Source: Clostridiales bacterium (GTDB lineage Bacteria; Bacillota; Clostridia; Clostridiales; Clostridiaceae). Taken from it: DNA of 64,000 bases. Shown here piece after piece: positions 45,717 to 54,246 of the stretch. Each line of letters begins with the position of its first letter. The first letter of the stretch is position 1. The notes beneath the pieces were generated by a model that ran no database searches, was not told the origin of the DNA, and saw only the letters and a program-made list of their open reading frames with translations. The stretch lies in assembly GCA_012519845.1 (NCBI GenBank), contig JAAYPK010000102.1:1-64000 (forward strand), given 5' to 3'. The position numbers and the translations under genes were made by a program.

Positions 45717-46691
45717 TCATTTACTATCCGCCATAAAACAGCGAACGCTTTGAGTTTCATTAATTTTTTTTATTTCTGGAGATTGAGATCTACATTTATC
45801 AGTAGCTTTTGGACATCTTTCACAAAAACGACATCCTTCTCCTAAGTCAGTTAATGCAGGAACAGTTCCCTTTATCATATAAAGTTTCTCATCCTTTTTA
45901 GTATCTAATGTTGGAATAGATTTTATTAAACCTTCAGTATACGGATGAAGTGGTCTATCAAAAATATCTTCAACAGTTCCTTCTTCAACTATTTGTCCCA
46001 AATACATTATTATTACCCTTTGGCAACTTTGAGCTACAACTCCTAAATCGTGTGTAATAAGCATAATTCCTGTATCAAACTCTTTATTTAAATCTTTAAT
46101 TAAATCCATAATTTGAGCTTGTATTGTAACGTCTAAAGCTGTTGTAGGCTCATCTGCAATTAACAATTTAGGTTGACATGCTAGTGCCATTGCAATCATG
46201 GCACGTTGTCTCATTCCACCACTCATTTCATGGGGATAATTATGTACACGCTTGTTTGGTGCAGGTATTCCTGTTACCTTTAACATTTCCTCAGCTTTTG
46301 CCCACGCCTGTTCCTTAGTCATATTTTGATGAACTCTTAAAGCTTCAGCTATTTGATCTCCAACCTTAAATACTGGATTTAAGGAGCTTAATGAATCTTG
46401 GAATATCATAGAAATATCATTTCCTCTTATTTTCTCCATATCAGCTGATGGCAATTTAAGCAAATCAGTTCCTTCAAATAATATTTCTCCTTCATATTTT
46501 GCTAATTTTCTTTCATCATAAAGTCTCATTATAGATTGACTCGTAACACTTTTTCCACAACCTGACTCTCCAACTATTCCAACTATTTCTCCTTTATTTA
46601 TAGAAAAGCTAACACCATCTACTGCTACAACCTTTCCTCTTATAGTTGTAAATGTTGTTTTTAAATTCTTTACTTCTAATATCTTTTCCAT
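45717..46691 (-). CDS. dppD: Dpp/Opp-type ABC importer ATPase (DppD-like)
   Basis: A 324-residue ATPase. Walker [12 protein letters not shown], signature MSGGMRQRAMI, Walker B LLIADEPTTALDVT, switch THDLGVV, and the C-terminal CRFCERCPKATDKC cysteine motif. The ATG at 46691 follows GAGGGGG; a GTG three codons upstream is within the ribosome site. Partner of DppF in the inner-face ATPase pair. Confidence 0.93.
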   Translation of the reverse strand: MEKILEVKNLKTTFTTIRGKVVAVDGVSFSINKGEIVGIVGESGCGKSVTSQSIMRLYDERKLAKYEGEILFEGTDLLKLPSADMEKIRGNDISMIFQDSLSSLNPVFKVGDQIAEALRVHQNMTKEQAWAKAEEMLKVTGIPAPNKRVHNYPHEMSGGMRQRAMIAMALACQPKLLIADEPTTALDVTIQAQIMDLIKDLNKEFDTGIMLITHDLGVVAQSCQRVIIMYLGQIVEEGTVEDIFDRPLHPYTEGLIKSIPTLDTKKDEKLYMIKGTVPALTDLGEGCRFCERCPKATDKCRSQSPEIKKINETQSVRCFMADSK

Positions 46692-46707
46692 ATATTTCAC
46701 CCCCTCA

Positions 46708-47598
46708 TTAATTTGATGATGGATCTATTACGTCTCTTATTCCATCTCCTAAAATATTAATTCCCATAACCAATACAATCATTACTATACTTGGGAATAA
46801 TGTTAACCACCATGAATTGAAGACATACTGTTTTGCTTCACTTAATATATTTCCCATACTTGGTAATGGTGCAGGTATTCCTGCTCCTAAAAAGCTTAAT
46901 GCTGCTTCTAAAATAATAGCTGTTGCAAATATATTTGTAGCTTGTACAATTACTGGTGATAAAGTGTTTGGTGCAATATGACCAAATAAAACTCTTACCC
47001 AGCCAGCTCCTTGAGATTTAATAGCTTCAATATATGTCATTTCTTTAACTGTTAATGTTGAAGCTCTAGCAACTCTTGCTACAACAGGGGTATAAACTAT
47101 GCTTAATGCAATTACAACATTTTTAGAATTACATCCTAAAGCTGACATTAATGCAATACCCATTAATATTGATGGTATAGCCATCATACCTTCGCAAATT
47201 CTCATTATTATGTTATCCAAAAATGAAAAATAACCAGCTAACAATCCTAATATCATTCCTAAAACAAAGGTTATTGCGGCTGTAGCAGCTCCAATAAGTA
47301 ATGATATCCTTATACCATACATAGTTCTATTTAATATATCCCTTCCGAATTCATCGGTCCCAAATAAATGCTGTCCTGATGGTGCTTTAAAGGCATTGGC
47401 CGTATCCATTTCAATTGGTCCTTCCGGAAATACAATTGGTGCTAATATTGCAGCAATTACCATTAATAATGTTAAAATTAATCCTATTAATGCCATTTTA
47501 TTCTTAAAAAATGATTTTATTTTGATTTTTCTATTTTCCCAAATAGCAGCTTTTGCCACTTCAAAACTACTTTCTCTTTTTTCGCTTACATTAACCAT
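46708..47598 (-). CDS. dppC: Dpp/Opp-type ABC importer permease (DppC-like)
   Basis: A 296-residue permease with an N-terminal OppC-type segment and six membrane spans. HLFGTDEFGRDILNRTMYG and the EAA-loop-type stretch EAIKSQGAGWVRVLFGHIAPN are diagnostic. AAAGGTGG precedes the ATG. Forms the channel with DppB. Confidence 0.93.
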   Translation of the reverse strand: MVNVSEKRESSFEVAKAAIWENRKIKIKSFFKNKMALIGLILTLLMVIAAILAPIVFPEGPIEMDTANAFKAPSGQHLFGTDEFGRDILNRTMYGIRISLLIGAATAAITFVLGMILGLLAGYFSFLDNIIMRICEGMMAIPSILMGIALMSALGCNSKNVVIALSIVYTPVVARVARASTLTVKEMTYIEAIKSQGAGWVRVLFGHIAPNTLSPVIVQATNIFATAIILEAALSFLGAGIPAPLPSMGNILSEAKQYVFNSWWLTLFPSIVMIVLVMGINILGDGIRDVIDPSSN

Positions 47599-47614
47599 TC
47601 CTTAACCCACCTTT

Positions 47615-48574
47615 CTATTTTGATTTATTTGTTACCCTGATTCTTGGATCTATAAATCCATAAGACACATCTACCAATAGATTAATAATTACATAAAGTA
47701 AGCTTACAAATAATACTGCTCCTTGAATTACTGGATAATCTCTTTTTAATACTGAATCAACAATTAATTGTCCCATTCCTGGAATATTAAACATTGTTTC
47801 TAATACCGCAACACCTGCAATTAAAGATCCAAAACTTTGTCCAAGAATTGTTACAATTGTTGCTCCTGCATTTCTAAATACATGCTTATATAAAATAACT
47901 TTTTCCTTAAGCCCTTTTGCTTTAGCTGTTTTTATATAATCCATTGATAGTATTTCAACGAAAGATGAACGAGTAATTCTCATAATTAATGCTGATTGAA
48001 TCAACCCCATTGTTACACAAGGAATAACTAAATATCTAATATGATTAATTAATCCTCCCTTAGCAATTGTGATAAAACCTGAAACTGGCAATATTCCTAA
48101 GAAAACACCAAATATAAGAATAAATATTAATCCTAATAAAAAGCTAGGCATTGACATACCTAATAGAGCTCCCATACTAGAAACAACATCTGTTGTTTGT
48201 CCTTTCTTTTTAGCTGCAGAAATACCTAAAGGAATACCTATTAATAACGCTATTAATTCTGACCAAAATGCTAATTCAAGAGATGGACCAATTCGTTCCA
48301 TTAATGCACTTCCTACAGATTGATGTCTAAAATATGATTCTCCTAAATCTCCAGTAACTGCATTTTTAACCCACTTAATATATTGAGTAGATAATGGATC
48401 ATTTAGCCCCATTTCCTGTCTTAGTTCTTCTACTTGTTCTGTAGTTGCATCTGAACCAAGCATAGCTAAGGCTGGATCTCCAGACATTATATGAGTAATT
48501 GAAAAAATTACTATTGATAAAATAAATAAAGTAGTAATAACAGTAATAATTCTATTTAAAATATACCTACCCAT
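47615..48574 (-). CDS. dppB: Dpp/Opp-type ABC importer permease (DppB-like)
   Basis: A 319-residue permease: first span at about residues 6-28, the GDPA motif (MSGDPALAMLG), LGESYFRHQSV, and the EAA-type loop TAKAKGLKEKVILYKHVFRNA. The ATG at 48574 is preferred over an in-frame GTG that overlaps the ribosome site. A hairpin between dppA and dppB (48603-48628) probably lowers permease expression relative to the binding protein. Confidence 0.93.
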   Translation of the reverse strand: MGRYILNRIITVITTLFILSIVIFSITHIMSGDPALAMLGSDATTEQVEELRQEMGLNDPLSTQYIKWVKNAVTGDLGESYFRHQSVGSALMERIGPSLELAFWSELIALLIGIPLGISAAKKKGQTTDVVSSMGALLGMSMPSFLLGLIFILIFGVFLGILPVSGFITIAKGGLINHIRYLVIPCVTMGLIQSALIMRITRSSFVEILSMDYIKTAKAKGLKEKVILYKHVFRNAGATIVTILGQSFGSLIAGVAVLETMFNIPGMGQLIVDSVLKRDYPVIQGAVLFVSLLYVIINLLVDVSYGFIDPRIRVTNKSK

Positions 48575-48602
48575 TCCTTTCACTTCCTTAACTTATTATT
48601 AT

Positions 48603-48628
48603 GGGCTGTCGTATTTTTACAACAGCCC
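48603..48628 (-). terminator. Intercistronic hairpin between dppA and dppB
   Basis: GGGCTGT(C)GTA pairs with TAC(A)ACAGCCC around a four-base loop; no long T run follows. Such hairpins after a binding-protein gene usually act as attenuators or protect the 3' end of the abundant upstream mRNA. Confidence 0.65.
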
Positions 48629-48647
48629 TGTTAGATTACTTAATAAA

Positions 48648-50237
48648 CTATTCTGACTTATAGCAATTGTAAATACATTGACATTGCATTGAATGATAAT
48701 CCTTTATAGCAGATGTAGTTGCATTTGCATAATAGCTATATCCTAATGGTACATATGAATATCTTCCAAATAAGTATTTTTGACATTCTTCCCATGCCTT
48801 TGTTGCATCTTCATCAGATGTAGCTTTATTTACTTTAGATAATAATTCTAAGAATTCTGGCCAAGTTGTCCATCCTTCATCAGTTTGTGAAATAGTTCTT
48901 AATGAAACTGGTGCAGTAACTATTGGATAATCCATGAAGAATATATCATAAGTTCCTTTTGTCTTTTTATACTCAAGCATTGTAGTCCAATCAACAACTT
49001 TTAAATCAACTGTTAATCCAAGCTTTTTAAGTTGTTCAACTAATACCATTGTTCCATTATAATGTTGTTGATAAACTTGGTTGGTTATAACCTTAATTGG
49101 AGTTCCATCATAATTTGATTCTGCTAATAATTGTTTAGCTTTATCCATATTTTTTGAATTTATTGCTTCTGTTCCAGCTGTTGTATACCATTTACTTCCT
49201 TCTGGCATCATACTAGGTGTTATATCTATATATTCTTTGGCTGGATATGCAGAATTCATTATTTCATCACAATCTAAGGCATATGTAATAGCACCTCTTA
49301 ATTTTTCATTAGTTCCTAAAGTACCTTCAACTTTATTCATTATTATTCCTGTGTATCCCATTAAGCTCTTATCTAATTTAACATTTGAATTTGATTTTAA
49401 AGAAGCAACATCGTTATAACTAATATTACTTACAATATCATATTCTCCTGATTGAATTCCTGCAGTACGTATAGTTGAGTCAGTAATAAAGTGTAAATAC
49501 ACCTCTTTAAAGTAGATCTTCTTGTCTCCAGCTTCACCACTTAGTTCATATCCAGGACCTTCGTAATCATCATTATGTTCAAGTAATAAGTATTGATTTT
49601 GTTTCCATTCTTTGAATTTTAATGGTCCTGTTCCAATGTATTCAGATATACCTTTATCATCAGTTGCAGCTTCTACTACTTCCTTAGGCATTATACAAGG
49701 GAATTGAGCTGGTGCTACCATAATACTTGGTAATAAGTAACAAGGTGATTGTAATGAAATCTTAACTGTTTTATCATCTACCTTTTCAAATTGTTCTCCA
49801 TGAGTTATAAGTGATTTTACAGCACTATTTTTTGATAACCATCTATTTAATGATGCTACAACATCATCAGCAGTCATTGTTTTACCATTATGAAATTTTA
49901 CTCCTTCACGTAAAACGAAAGTATATTCTGTATAGTCTGAATTTGCACTATAACTTTCTGCTAATTGACATTTAGGTTCATAATTTTCATCCATTTCAAA
50001 TAAACCTTCAAAAATATATTTATTACAATCTCTAACAATTGCCCCTGTTGACATTAATGGATCTAATGTAGGTGGATCTGCATTAAGCCCTACTTTCAAA
50101 GTATCTGACATTTTTGGTTCTCCTGAAGCATCACCACTTCCTGAATTATCAGTCCCACCACAACCTGTTAATGAAACAATCATAATACCACTAATAAGTA
50201 AACTTAATAACTTTTTACTTAACCCTATCTTTTTCAT
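48648..50237 (-). CDS. dppA: Dpp/Opp-type substrate-binding lipoprotein (SBP_bac_5)
   Basis: A 529-residue lipoprotein with a signal peptide and lipobox LISGIMIVSLTGC (Cys at about residue 26), a Gly/Ser linker, then a family 5 binding domain with TLKVGLNADPPTLDPLMS, FVLREGVKFHNGKTMTADDVV and a hinge region FTYALDCDEIMN-like stretch. It captures the imported compound outside the cell. Family 5 proteins bind peptides but also heme, nickel complexes, opines and other N-substituted molecules. The ATG at 50237 follows AAAGGAG by 8-9 bases. A leader terminator lies just upstream. Confidence 0.92.
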   Translation of the reverse strand: MKKIGLSKKLLSLLISGIMIVSLTGCGGTDNSGSGDASGEPKMSDTLKVGLNADPPTLDPLMSTGAIVRDCNKYIFEGLFEMDENYEPKCQLAESYSANSDYTEYTFVLREGVKFHNGKTMTADDVVASLNRWLSKNSAVKSLITHGEQFEKVDDKTVKISLQSPCYLLPSIMVAPAQFPCIMPKEVVEAATDDKGISEYIGTGPLKFKEWKQNQYLLLEHNDDYEGPGYELSGEAGDKKIYFKEVYLHFITDSTIRTAGIQSGEYDIVSNISYNDVASLKSNSNVKLDKSLMGYTGIIMNKVEGTLGTNEKLRGAITYALDCDEIMNSAYPAKEYIDITPSMMPEGSKWYTTAGTEAINSKNMDKAKQLLAESNYDGTPIKVITNQVYQQHYNGTMVLVEQLKKLGLTVDLKVVDWTTMLEYKKTKGTYDIFFMDYPIVTAPVSLRTISQTDEGWTTWPEFLELLSKVNKATSDEDATKAWEECQKYLFGRYSYVPLGYSYYANATTSAIKDYHSMQCQCIYNCYKSE

Positions 50238-50263
50238 AATCATCTCTCCTTTATATAAAATAA

Positions 50264-50304
50264 AACAAAGGCATTATCTTTTAGATATAAATAACGCCTT
50301 TGTT
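50264..50304 (-). terminator. Terminator between the AEC carrier gene and dppA
   Basis: A 14-bp stem with a G-T pair (AACAAAGGC arm at 50264-50272, GCCTTTGTT at 50296-50304) followed on the minus strand by TTTTATTTT. The whole gap between the genes is 85 bases, so no promoter fits after the hairpin; dppA must be reached by readthrough. Confidence 0.75.
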
Positions 50305-50322
50305 AAAACTAACTCTTTTTTT

Positions 50323-51234
50323 TTATAATACATTCATTAAGATAATGAATAATGCTAAACTAATTGGAACTGAAAGTGAACATACACCTCCGTATACTGA
50401 AGATTTACATCCTAGTAAATTACAATAACATGGTGAAATACTTGTTACTGGAGCCACTATACACATTGCAATAATTTTCTTTTCTAAATAAGTGAAATCC
50501 ATGAAAAACCATATTATTGCTGCAATGATAATACCAATTAAAAATCTTAATACTAATATTTTAAATATATCTCCTATGTCCTCCTTTGATATATTAATCT
50601 CAAAGGTGATTCCTATCATAATCATTGTAATAATTATTGATGGCGAACCAATCATTGCAGTTATATTATTTATTGTTTCTGGCATCCTTAATCCTATTAC
50701 TGATATTAATAACATTACTATATAAGTGTCAAAAGGAACTGATTTAAAAAGATTTTTTAAAAATAATTTAACTCCCTTGTTATTGAATCTTTCTTTTTTG
50801 ATTATCCCATCAACTAATGGAAATATTCCTCCAACTGACATTACACAATTACCAATGTCAAAAATACTTGCTGTAACTACTGCTTCTATAGGTAAAAACG
50901 CAGATACAAATGGTATTGTAAATGCTCCAATATTATATCCAGAACACTGAATCATATATAATGCTCTGTCACTTTCTCTTCTACCTTTAGTAATGATATA
51001 ACCTATAGTTATCATAATAATATTGGCTAAAAGTCCTATTAAAAAGAAAATCACCATATTACTTGAAAAAGTAAAACTTCTAAAGTTTGAAATAAATGCA
51101 CAAGGAAGCATAATATACATAAGCATTTTTCCCAATATATCTTTGCTACTCTCATTAAATACTCCAACCTTTTTTAAGAAGTAACCATAAGCAATTAAGA
51201 ACATATATCCTAAGGATTTAACTATAAGGTCCAT
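50323..51234 (-). CDS. AEC-family transporter
   Basis: A 303-residue membrane protein with about ten spans, of the auxin efflux carrier (AEC) family of secondary transporters. The central ALYMIQCSGYNIGAFTIPF and the C-terminal CYCNLLGCKSSVYGGVCS regions fit the crossover segments of the fold. Bacterial AEC proteins carry malate, malonate or similar organic acids; here it could export or import an acid product of the pathway. GGGGGAAG precedes the ATG by 8 bases. It has its own promoter and leader terminator. Confidence 0.85.
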   Translation of the reverse strand: MDLIVKSLGYMFLIAYGYFLKKVGVFNESSKDILGKMLMYIMLPCAFISNFRSFTFSSNMVIFFLIGLLANIIMITIGYIITKGRRESDRALYMIQCSGYNIGAFTIPFVSAFLPIEAVVTASIFDIGNCVMSVGGIFPLVDGIIKKERFNNKGVKLFLKNLFKSVPFDTYIVMLLISVIGLRMPETINNITAMIGSPSIIITMIMIGITFEINISKEDIGDIFKILVLRFLIGIIIAAIIWFFMDFTYLEKKIIAMCIVAPVTSISPCYCNLLGCKSSVYGGVCSLSVPISLALFIILMNVL

Positions 51235-51263
51235 TCATATATCTTCCCCCTTTTTACTAAAAG

Positions 51264-51303
51264 TAAAAAAGCGAAGATATCCTGTAAAATAGGCACCTTC
51301 GCT
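51264..51303 (-). terminator. Leader terminator before the AEC carrier gene
   Basis: AGCGAAG (51270-51276) pairs with CTTCGCT (51297-51303) with further pairing inside (CCT/AGG); a six-T run follows on the minus strand. A promoter lies upstream (51347-51375) and only about 30 bases remain before the start codon. Confidence 0.75.
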
Positions 51304-51346
51304 CTAAATAACTATATTTTGTTTTGCATTTCCTTTGTATATGTTA

Positions 51347-51375
51347 ACTATAACAATATTTGCTCGTATATTCAA
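51347..51375 (-). promoter_or_regulatory. Promoter of the AEC carrier gene
   Basis: TTGAAT (51375-51370) and TATAGT (51352-51347) with a 17-base spacer and a TG before the -10. The motif TGTGCAATTTAACAAAA lies 20 bases upstream (51411-51395), matching one upstream of the M20 hydrolase gene. Confidence 0.6.
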
Positions 51376-51418
51376 TCACATATTGCCTAATTAATTTTGT
51401 TAAATTGCACAATACTTT

Positions 51419-52729
51419 TTACAAATTGAAGTCTGATTTGTCCAAATTACCCATTTCTAAAAATATTGATACATTTCCACTTAAAGCTTTTACCATATAA
51501 TCAATCCTAACTTTATCTACTGGTCTATGACAATAAAATTCTTGCATTGGAGAATATCCAACAGCAGGCTTTTTCTCTCTTCCGCAAATTACTGACAAGT
51601 CTGTTCCAAAATCCCAATATCCATATTTAACTTCTTGCCCAATAGCTTCAATTCCCCTAGCCGCTGCCTTAGTGAAAGGATGATCTTTTTCTATCTTCCA
51701 AGCTTCCTTTACATTAGGTAAAGTTTCAGTAATACCTGTATAGGTAGTTCTAGGTTCCTTTGAAATTGATACTGTTGCTCTAAAATCCTTGTCTTCCTTG
51801 GCTATTTCATCAATTATTCCTTGTATCTCTGCTACACAGCTATCATATGTTTCTCCTGGCACAAACCTTCTATCATAAATAATGTTACATCTATCTGGAA
51901 CAATACATAATGCACCTGGAGTACAATTAATTATAGTTAATGCTATACTTGAATCTCCTAAATCTTTATCACTTTTATGATTTTTAGCCATAAATTCCTC
52001 TACTTTATCAATAAGCTTAGTAGATTTATTTACTGCATTAACTCCTAACCAAGGAGCACTACCATGGGAAGTAACTCCTGAAACTGTAACTTTAATTTCA
52101 ACTCTACCTCTATGTCCTAAATATAATTTTAAGGAGGTAGCTTCACAGGATACAACTCCATCAAATTCTATATTGTGTTTTGGGAAAGTATCATCTATTA
52201 ATTTAATCATTCCTAATTGCTCTGCTGGTTCTTCTAATACAACTCCAGTAAAAATAAACCTCCCCTTTATTTTATATCCCATTTCTCTTAACTTTAATAA
52301 TATCTTTCCTGAATATACCTGACAAGCACCTCCACCTTTTACATCGGCTGCTGCTCTTCCATGTATTACTTCCACCATTTCATATCCATCTCTATCTTGG
52401 TTTTCCATTTCATCTATATCTATTACTGCTCCATAAGGATCATATCCTTTCCACTCACTATAATCACCAGTATCAACATGATCCATGTGCCCGTTATACA
52501 TAATTGTAGGACCTTCTTCATTACCGTTAATTATTCCTATAACATTTCCGTAATCATCTCTAAAAACTTCATCATATCCCAATTTTTCCATTTCAGCCAA
52601 ATATAAATCAGCCACTCCCTTTTCTTGTCCTGATAACGCTGGACATTTAATAAGCCTTTGGGCAAAGCTTACCATATCACCCTTAATTTCTTCTGCTATC
52701 TTTAAAATAACTTTATTTACATCTTCCAT
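51419..52729 (-). CDS. ygeY: YgeY-like M20-family metallohydrolase
   Basis: A 436-residue M20 peptidase/deacylase, closest in motif wording to YgeY (selenium-metabolism-linked hydrolase) and related N-acyl-amino-acid hydrolases. Di-zinc site: NGHMDHVDTG, AADVKGG, the EE pair in VVLEEPAEQ, and YCHRP near the C-terminus; a dimerisation domain lies in between (HRGRVEIKVTVSGVTSHGS). In the island it may remove an acyl or carbamoyl group from an intermediate. AAGGAGG precedes the ATG. It is read from its own promoter through a leader terminator and lies next to the PucR regulator. Confidence 0.88.
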   Translation of the reverse strand: MEDVNKVILKIAEEIKGDMVSFAQRLIKCPALSGQEKGVADLYLAEMEKLGYDEVFRDDYGNVIGIINGNEEGPTIMYNGHMDHVDTGDYSEWKGYDPYGAVIDIDEMENQDRDGYEMVEVIHGRAAADVKGGGACQVYSGKILLKLREMGYKIKGRFIFTGVVLEEPAEQLGMIKLIDDTFPKHNIEFDGVVSCEATSLKLYLGHRGRVEIKVTVSGVTSHGSAPWLGVNAVNKSTKLIDKVEEFMAKNHKSDKDLGDSSIALTIINCTPGALCIVPDRCNIIYDRRFVPGETYDSCVAEIQGIIDEIAKEDKDFRATVSISKEPRTTYTGITETLPNVKEAWKIEKDHPFTKAAARGIEAIGQEVKYGYWDFGTDLSVICGREKKPAVGYSPMQEFYCHRPVDKVRIDYMVKALSGNVSIFLEMGNLDKSDFNL

Positions 52730-52752
52730 TTCTTATCCTCCTTATATCCTAT

Positions 52753-52788
52753 AAAAAAACAAAGACGCATTAAATTAATGCGTCTTTG
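52753..52788 (-). terminator. Leader terminator before the YgeY-like gene
   Basis: A perfect 13-bp stem (CAAAGACGCATTA at 52760-52772 with 52776-52788) followed on the minus strand by a seven-T run. The start codon is only 24 bases further, and the promoters (52853-52881 and an extended -10 near 52825) lie upstream of the hairpin. Confidence 0.85.
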
Positions 52789-52852
52789 CTTAACAATTAT
52801 CTTTTCTAAATTATATCAGAAATATTATTATTTTTGTTATAAAAAGGCTTTA

Positions 52853-52881
52853 ATTGTATAAACATATAAATTTTTTGTCAA
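52853..52881 (-). promoter_or_regulatory. Promoter of the YgeY-like gene with putative operator
   Basis: TTGACA (52881-52876) and TACAAT (52858-52853) with a 17-base spacer. The -35 box is embedded in TGTGCAATTTGACAAAA (52889-52873), which recurs with one change at 51411-51395 before the AEC gene and could bind the adjacent PucR regulator. Confidence 0.65.
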
Positions 52882-52898
52882 ATTGCACATAAATATTT

Positions 52899-54050
52899 CT
52901 AAATTATATCTTTAATATAATAACAAAGTAAAAATTTTAATTTTACCTCTAATTCCCCCAAATCTAACCCTGTTATCTTTCTAATTTTATTTATTTGATA
53001 GTTTACAGTATTCCTATGAACAAACATTTTATTTGCAACAACTTGTACATTTCCATTATTCTCTAAATAAAATTTCAAAGTTTCAGCATAATTATTTCCT
53101 GTTTCAGCATCATAGTTCTCAATTGGTTTTAAAATGGCATTATAAAATTGCCTTAATACACTGTAGTCACTTTCCTCCACTAATAACTGATATATTCCTA
53201 AATCATCATAGTACATAACTTTTTGATTTTTCCTTATAGCAAGCTTTATAGTTTCCATTGATCTATTAAATCCCTTATTAAGAGATTTTATTCCAACATC
53301 GGTAGAGCTTACTCCAACAATAAATTTATCTGGTTTAGAAGAAAGATACTGCCTGTCAAGCTCTGATATAAAATTCTTAATATCTTCCTTTGTATAATCT
53401 GACAACAAAACTACTCTATACTTATCATAAGTAAATAAAACTATTAAATCACTAATTCTATTAGCTATTTTTTCAATATAGAATTTTAAATTTGAATCAG
53501 TTGATGCATCTTCATTTTCATCTACGTTATAAATTATAACGAAAGTATAATTACCCTTTGCATGAAAACATCTTCGCTCTAATAAATATACATATTTAGA
53601 ATAGTCCTCATTATTAAATATTATATCCTTAAATACACTTACTATATCTTGTTCCACCTGATCGCTTTGCACTATCCTCTTACAAAAATCTCTAGTTATA
53701 TCTACAAGTCTTGTTTCCCAAGGCACTGAATATAATGGAAAATCATTATCATTACAATATTTAATTACTTCTTTAGGTATTTCCTTAATATAGGGTCCTA
53801 TATTTATTACTAACCCACTTACCTTCATCTCATTTAGTTTCTTTACAATACTCATCAACCACTCTCTTCCAGAACAAGCTATACCTGTACTAAACACCAA
53901 TTCATTACCATGTAAAAATGAACATACTTCTTCATCTTCTATTATATGAACCCATTGAACAACATTTTTTATTCCTTTTTTCCCAGCTTCAAGTTTCATA
54001 TTGTAAAGAATTCCAGATTGTTTCATTATTTTTTCTAAAGTAATTGACAT
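52899..54050 (-). CDS. PucR-family transcriptional regulator
   Basis: A 383-residue regulator with an N-terminal PucR domain (about 1-125, TLEKIMKQSG through GLVINIGPYIKEIP) and a C-terminal PucR-type helix-turn-helix (about 320-383, NGNVQVVANKMFVHRNTVNYQINKIRKITG). PucR proteins sense pathway metabolites, for example in purine, GABA or amine catabolism. It is the upstream-most gene of the island and so its probable regulator. The ATG at 54050 follows AGGTGG; an in-frame GTG upstream lies in that site. Promoter TTGTAT/TATAAT (16) at 54122-54095. Confidence 0.9.
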   Translation of the reverse strand: MSITLEKIMKQSGILYNMKLEAGKKGIKNVVQWVHIIEDEEVCSFLHGNELVFSTGIACSGREWLMSIVKKLNEMKVSGLVINIGPYIKEIPKEVIKYCNDNDFPLYSVPWETRLVDITRDFCKRIVQSDQVEQDIVSVFKDIIFNNEDYSKYVYLLERRCFHAKGNYTFVIIYNVDENEDASTDSNLKFYIEKIANRISDLIVLFTYDKYRVVLLSDYTKEDIKNFISELDRQYLSSKPDKFIVGVSSTDVGIKSLNKGFNRSMETIKLAIRKNQKVMYYDDLGIYQLLVEESDYSVLRQFYNAILKPIENYDAETGNNYAETLKFYLENNGNVQVVANKMFVHRNTVNYQINKIRKITGLDLGELEVKLKFLLCYYIKDII

Positions 54051-54094
54051 AATTCCCACCTAATTTCATCCTAATGTTTATGTTTCATAAATAT

Positions 54095-54122
54095 ATTATA
54101 AAACAATATAACTAATATACAA
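54095..54122 (-). promoter_or_regulatory. Promoter of the PucR-type regulator gene
   Basis: TTGTAT (54122-54117) and TATAAT (54100-54095) separated by 16 bases on the minus strand, about 40 bases before the start. Confidence 0.55.
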
Positions 54123-54185
54123 CTTTATTGTAATAATTTATAACATATTAATATTTATTTGTATATATGTAACATTTATTATCAT

Positions 54186-54238
54186 AAAAAAAGAACATTG
54201 CTACATATTTATTTAAAATATTTTGCAACATGTTCTTT
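54186..54238 (-). terminator. Terminator after the XRE-family regulator
   Basis: AAAGAACAT and ATGTTCTTT pair at the base (about 54189-54238), with TTGC/GCAA above and a large AT loop; a seven-T run follows on the minus strand. Confidence 0.7.
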
Positions 54239-54246
54239 CCTTAATA

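Noticed and set aside
44717..50237. Nickel-specific importer (NikABCDE) instead of Dpp/Opp
   Set aside because: The binding protein lacks features that would single out nickel binding and the neighbours are amidohydrolases, not urease or hydrogenase genes; a substrate of the island is more likely.
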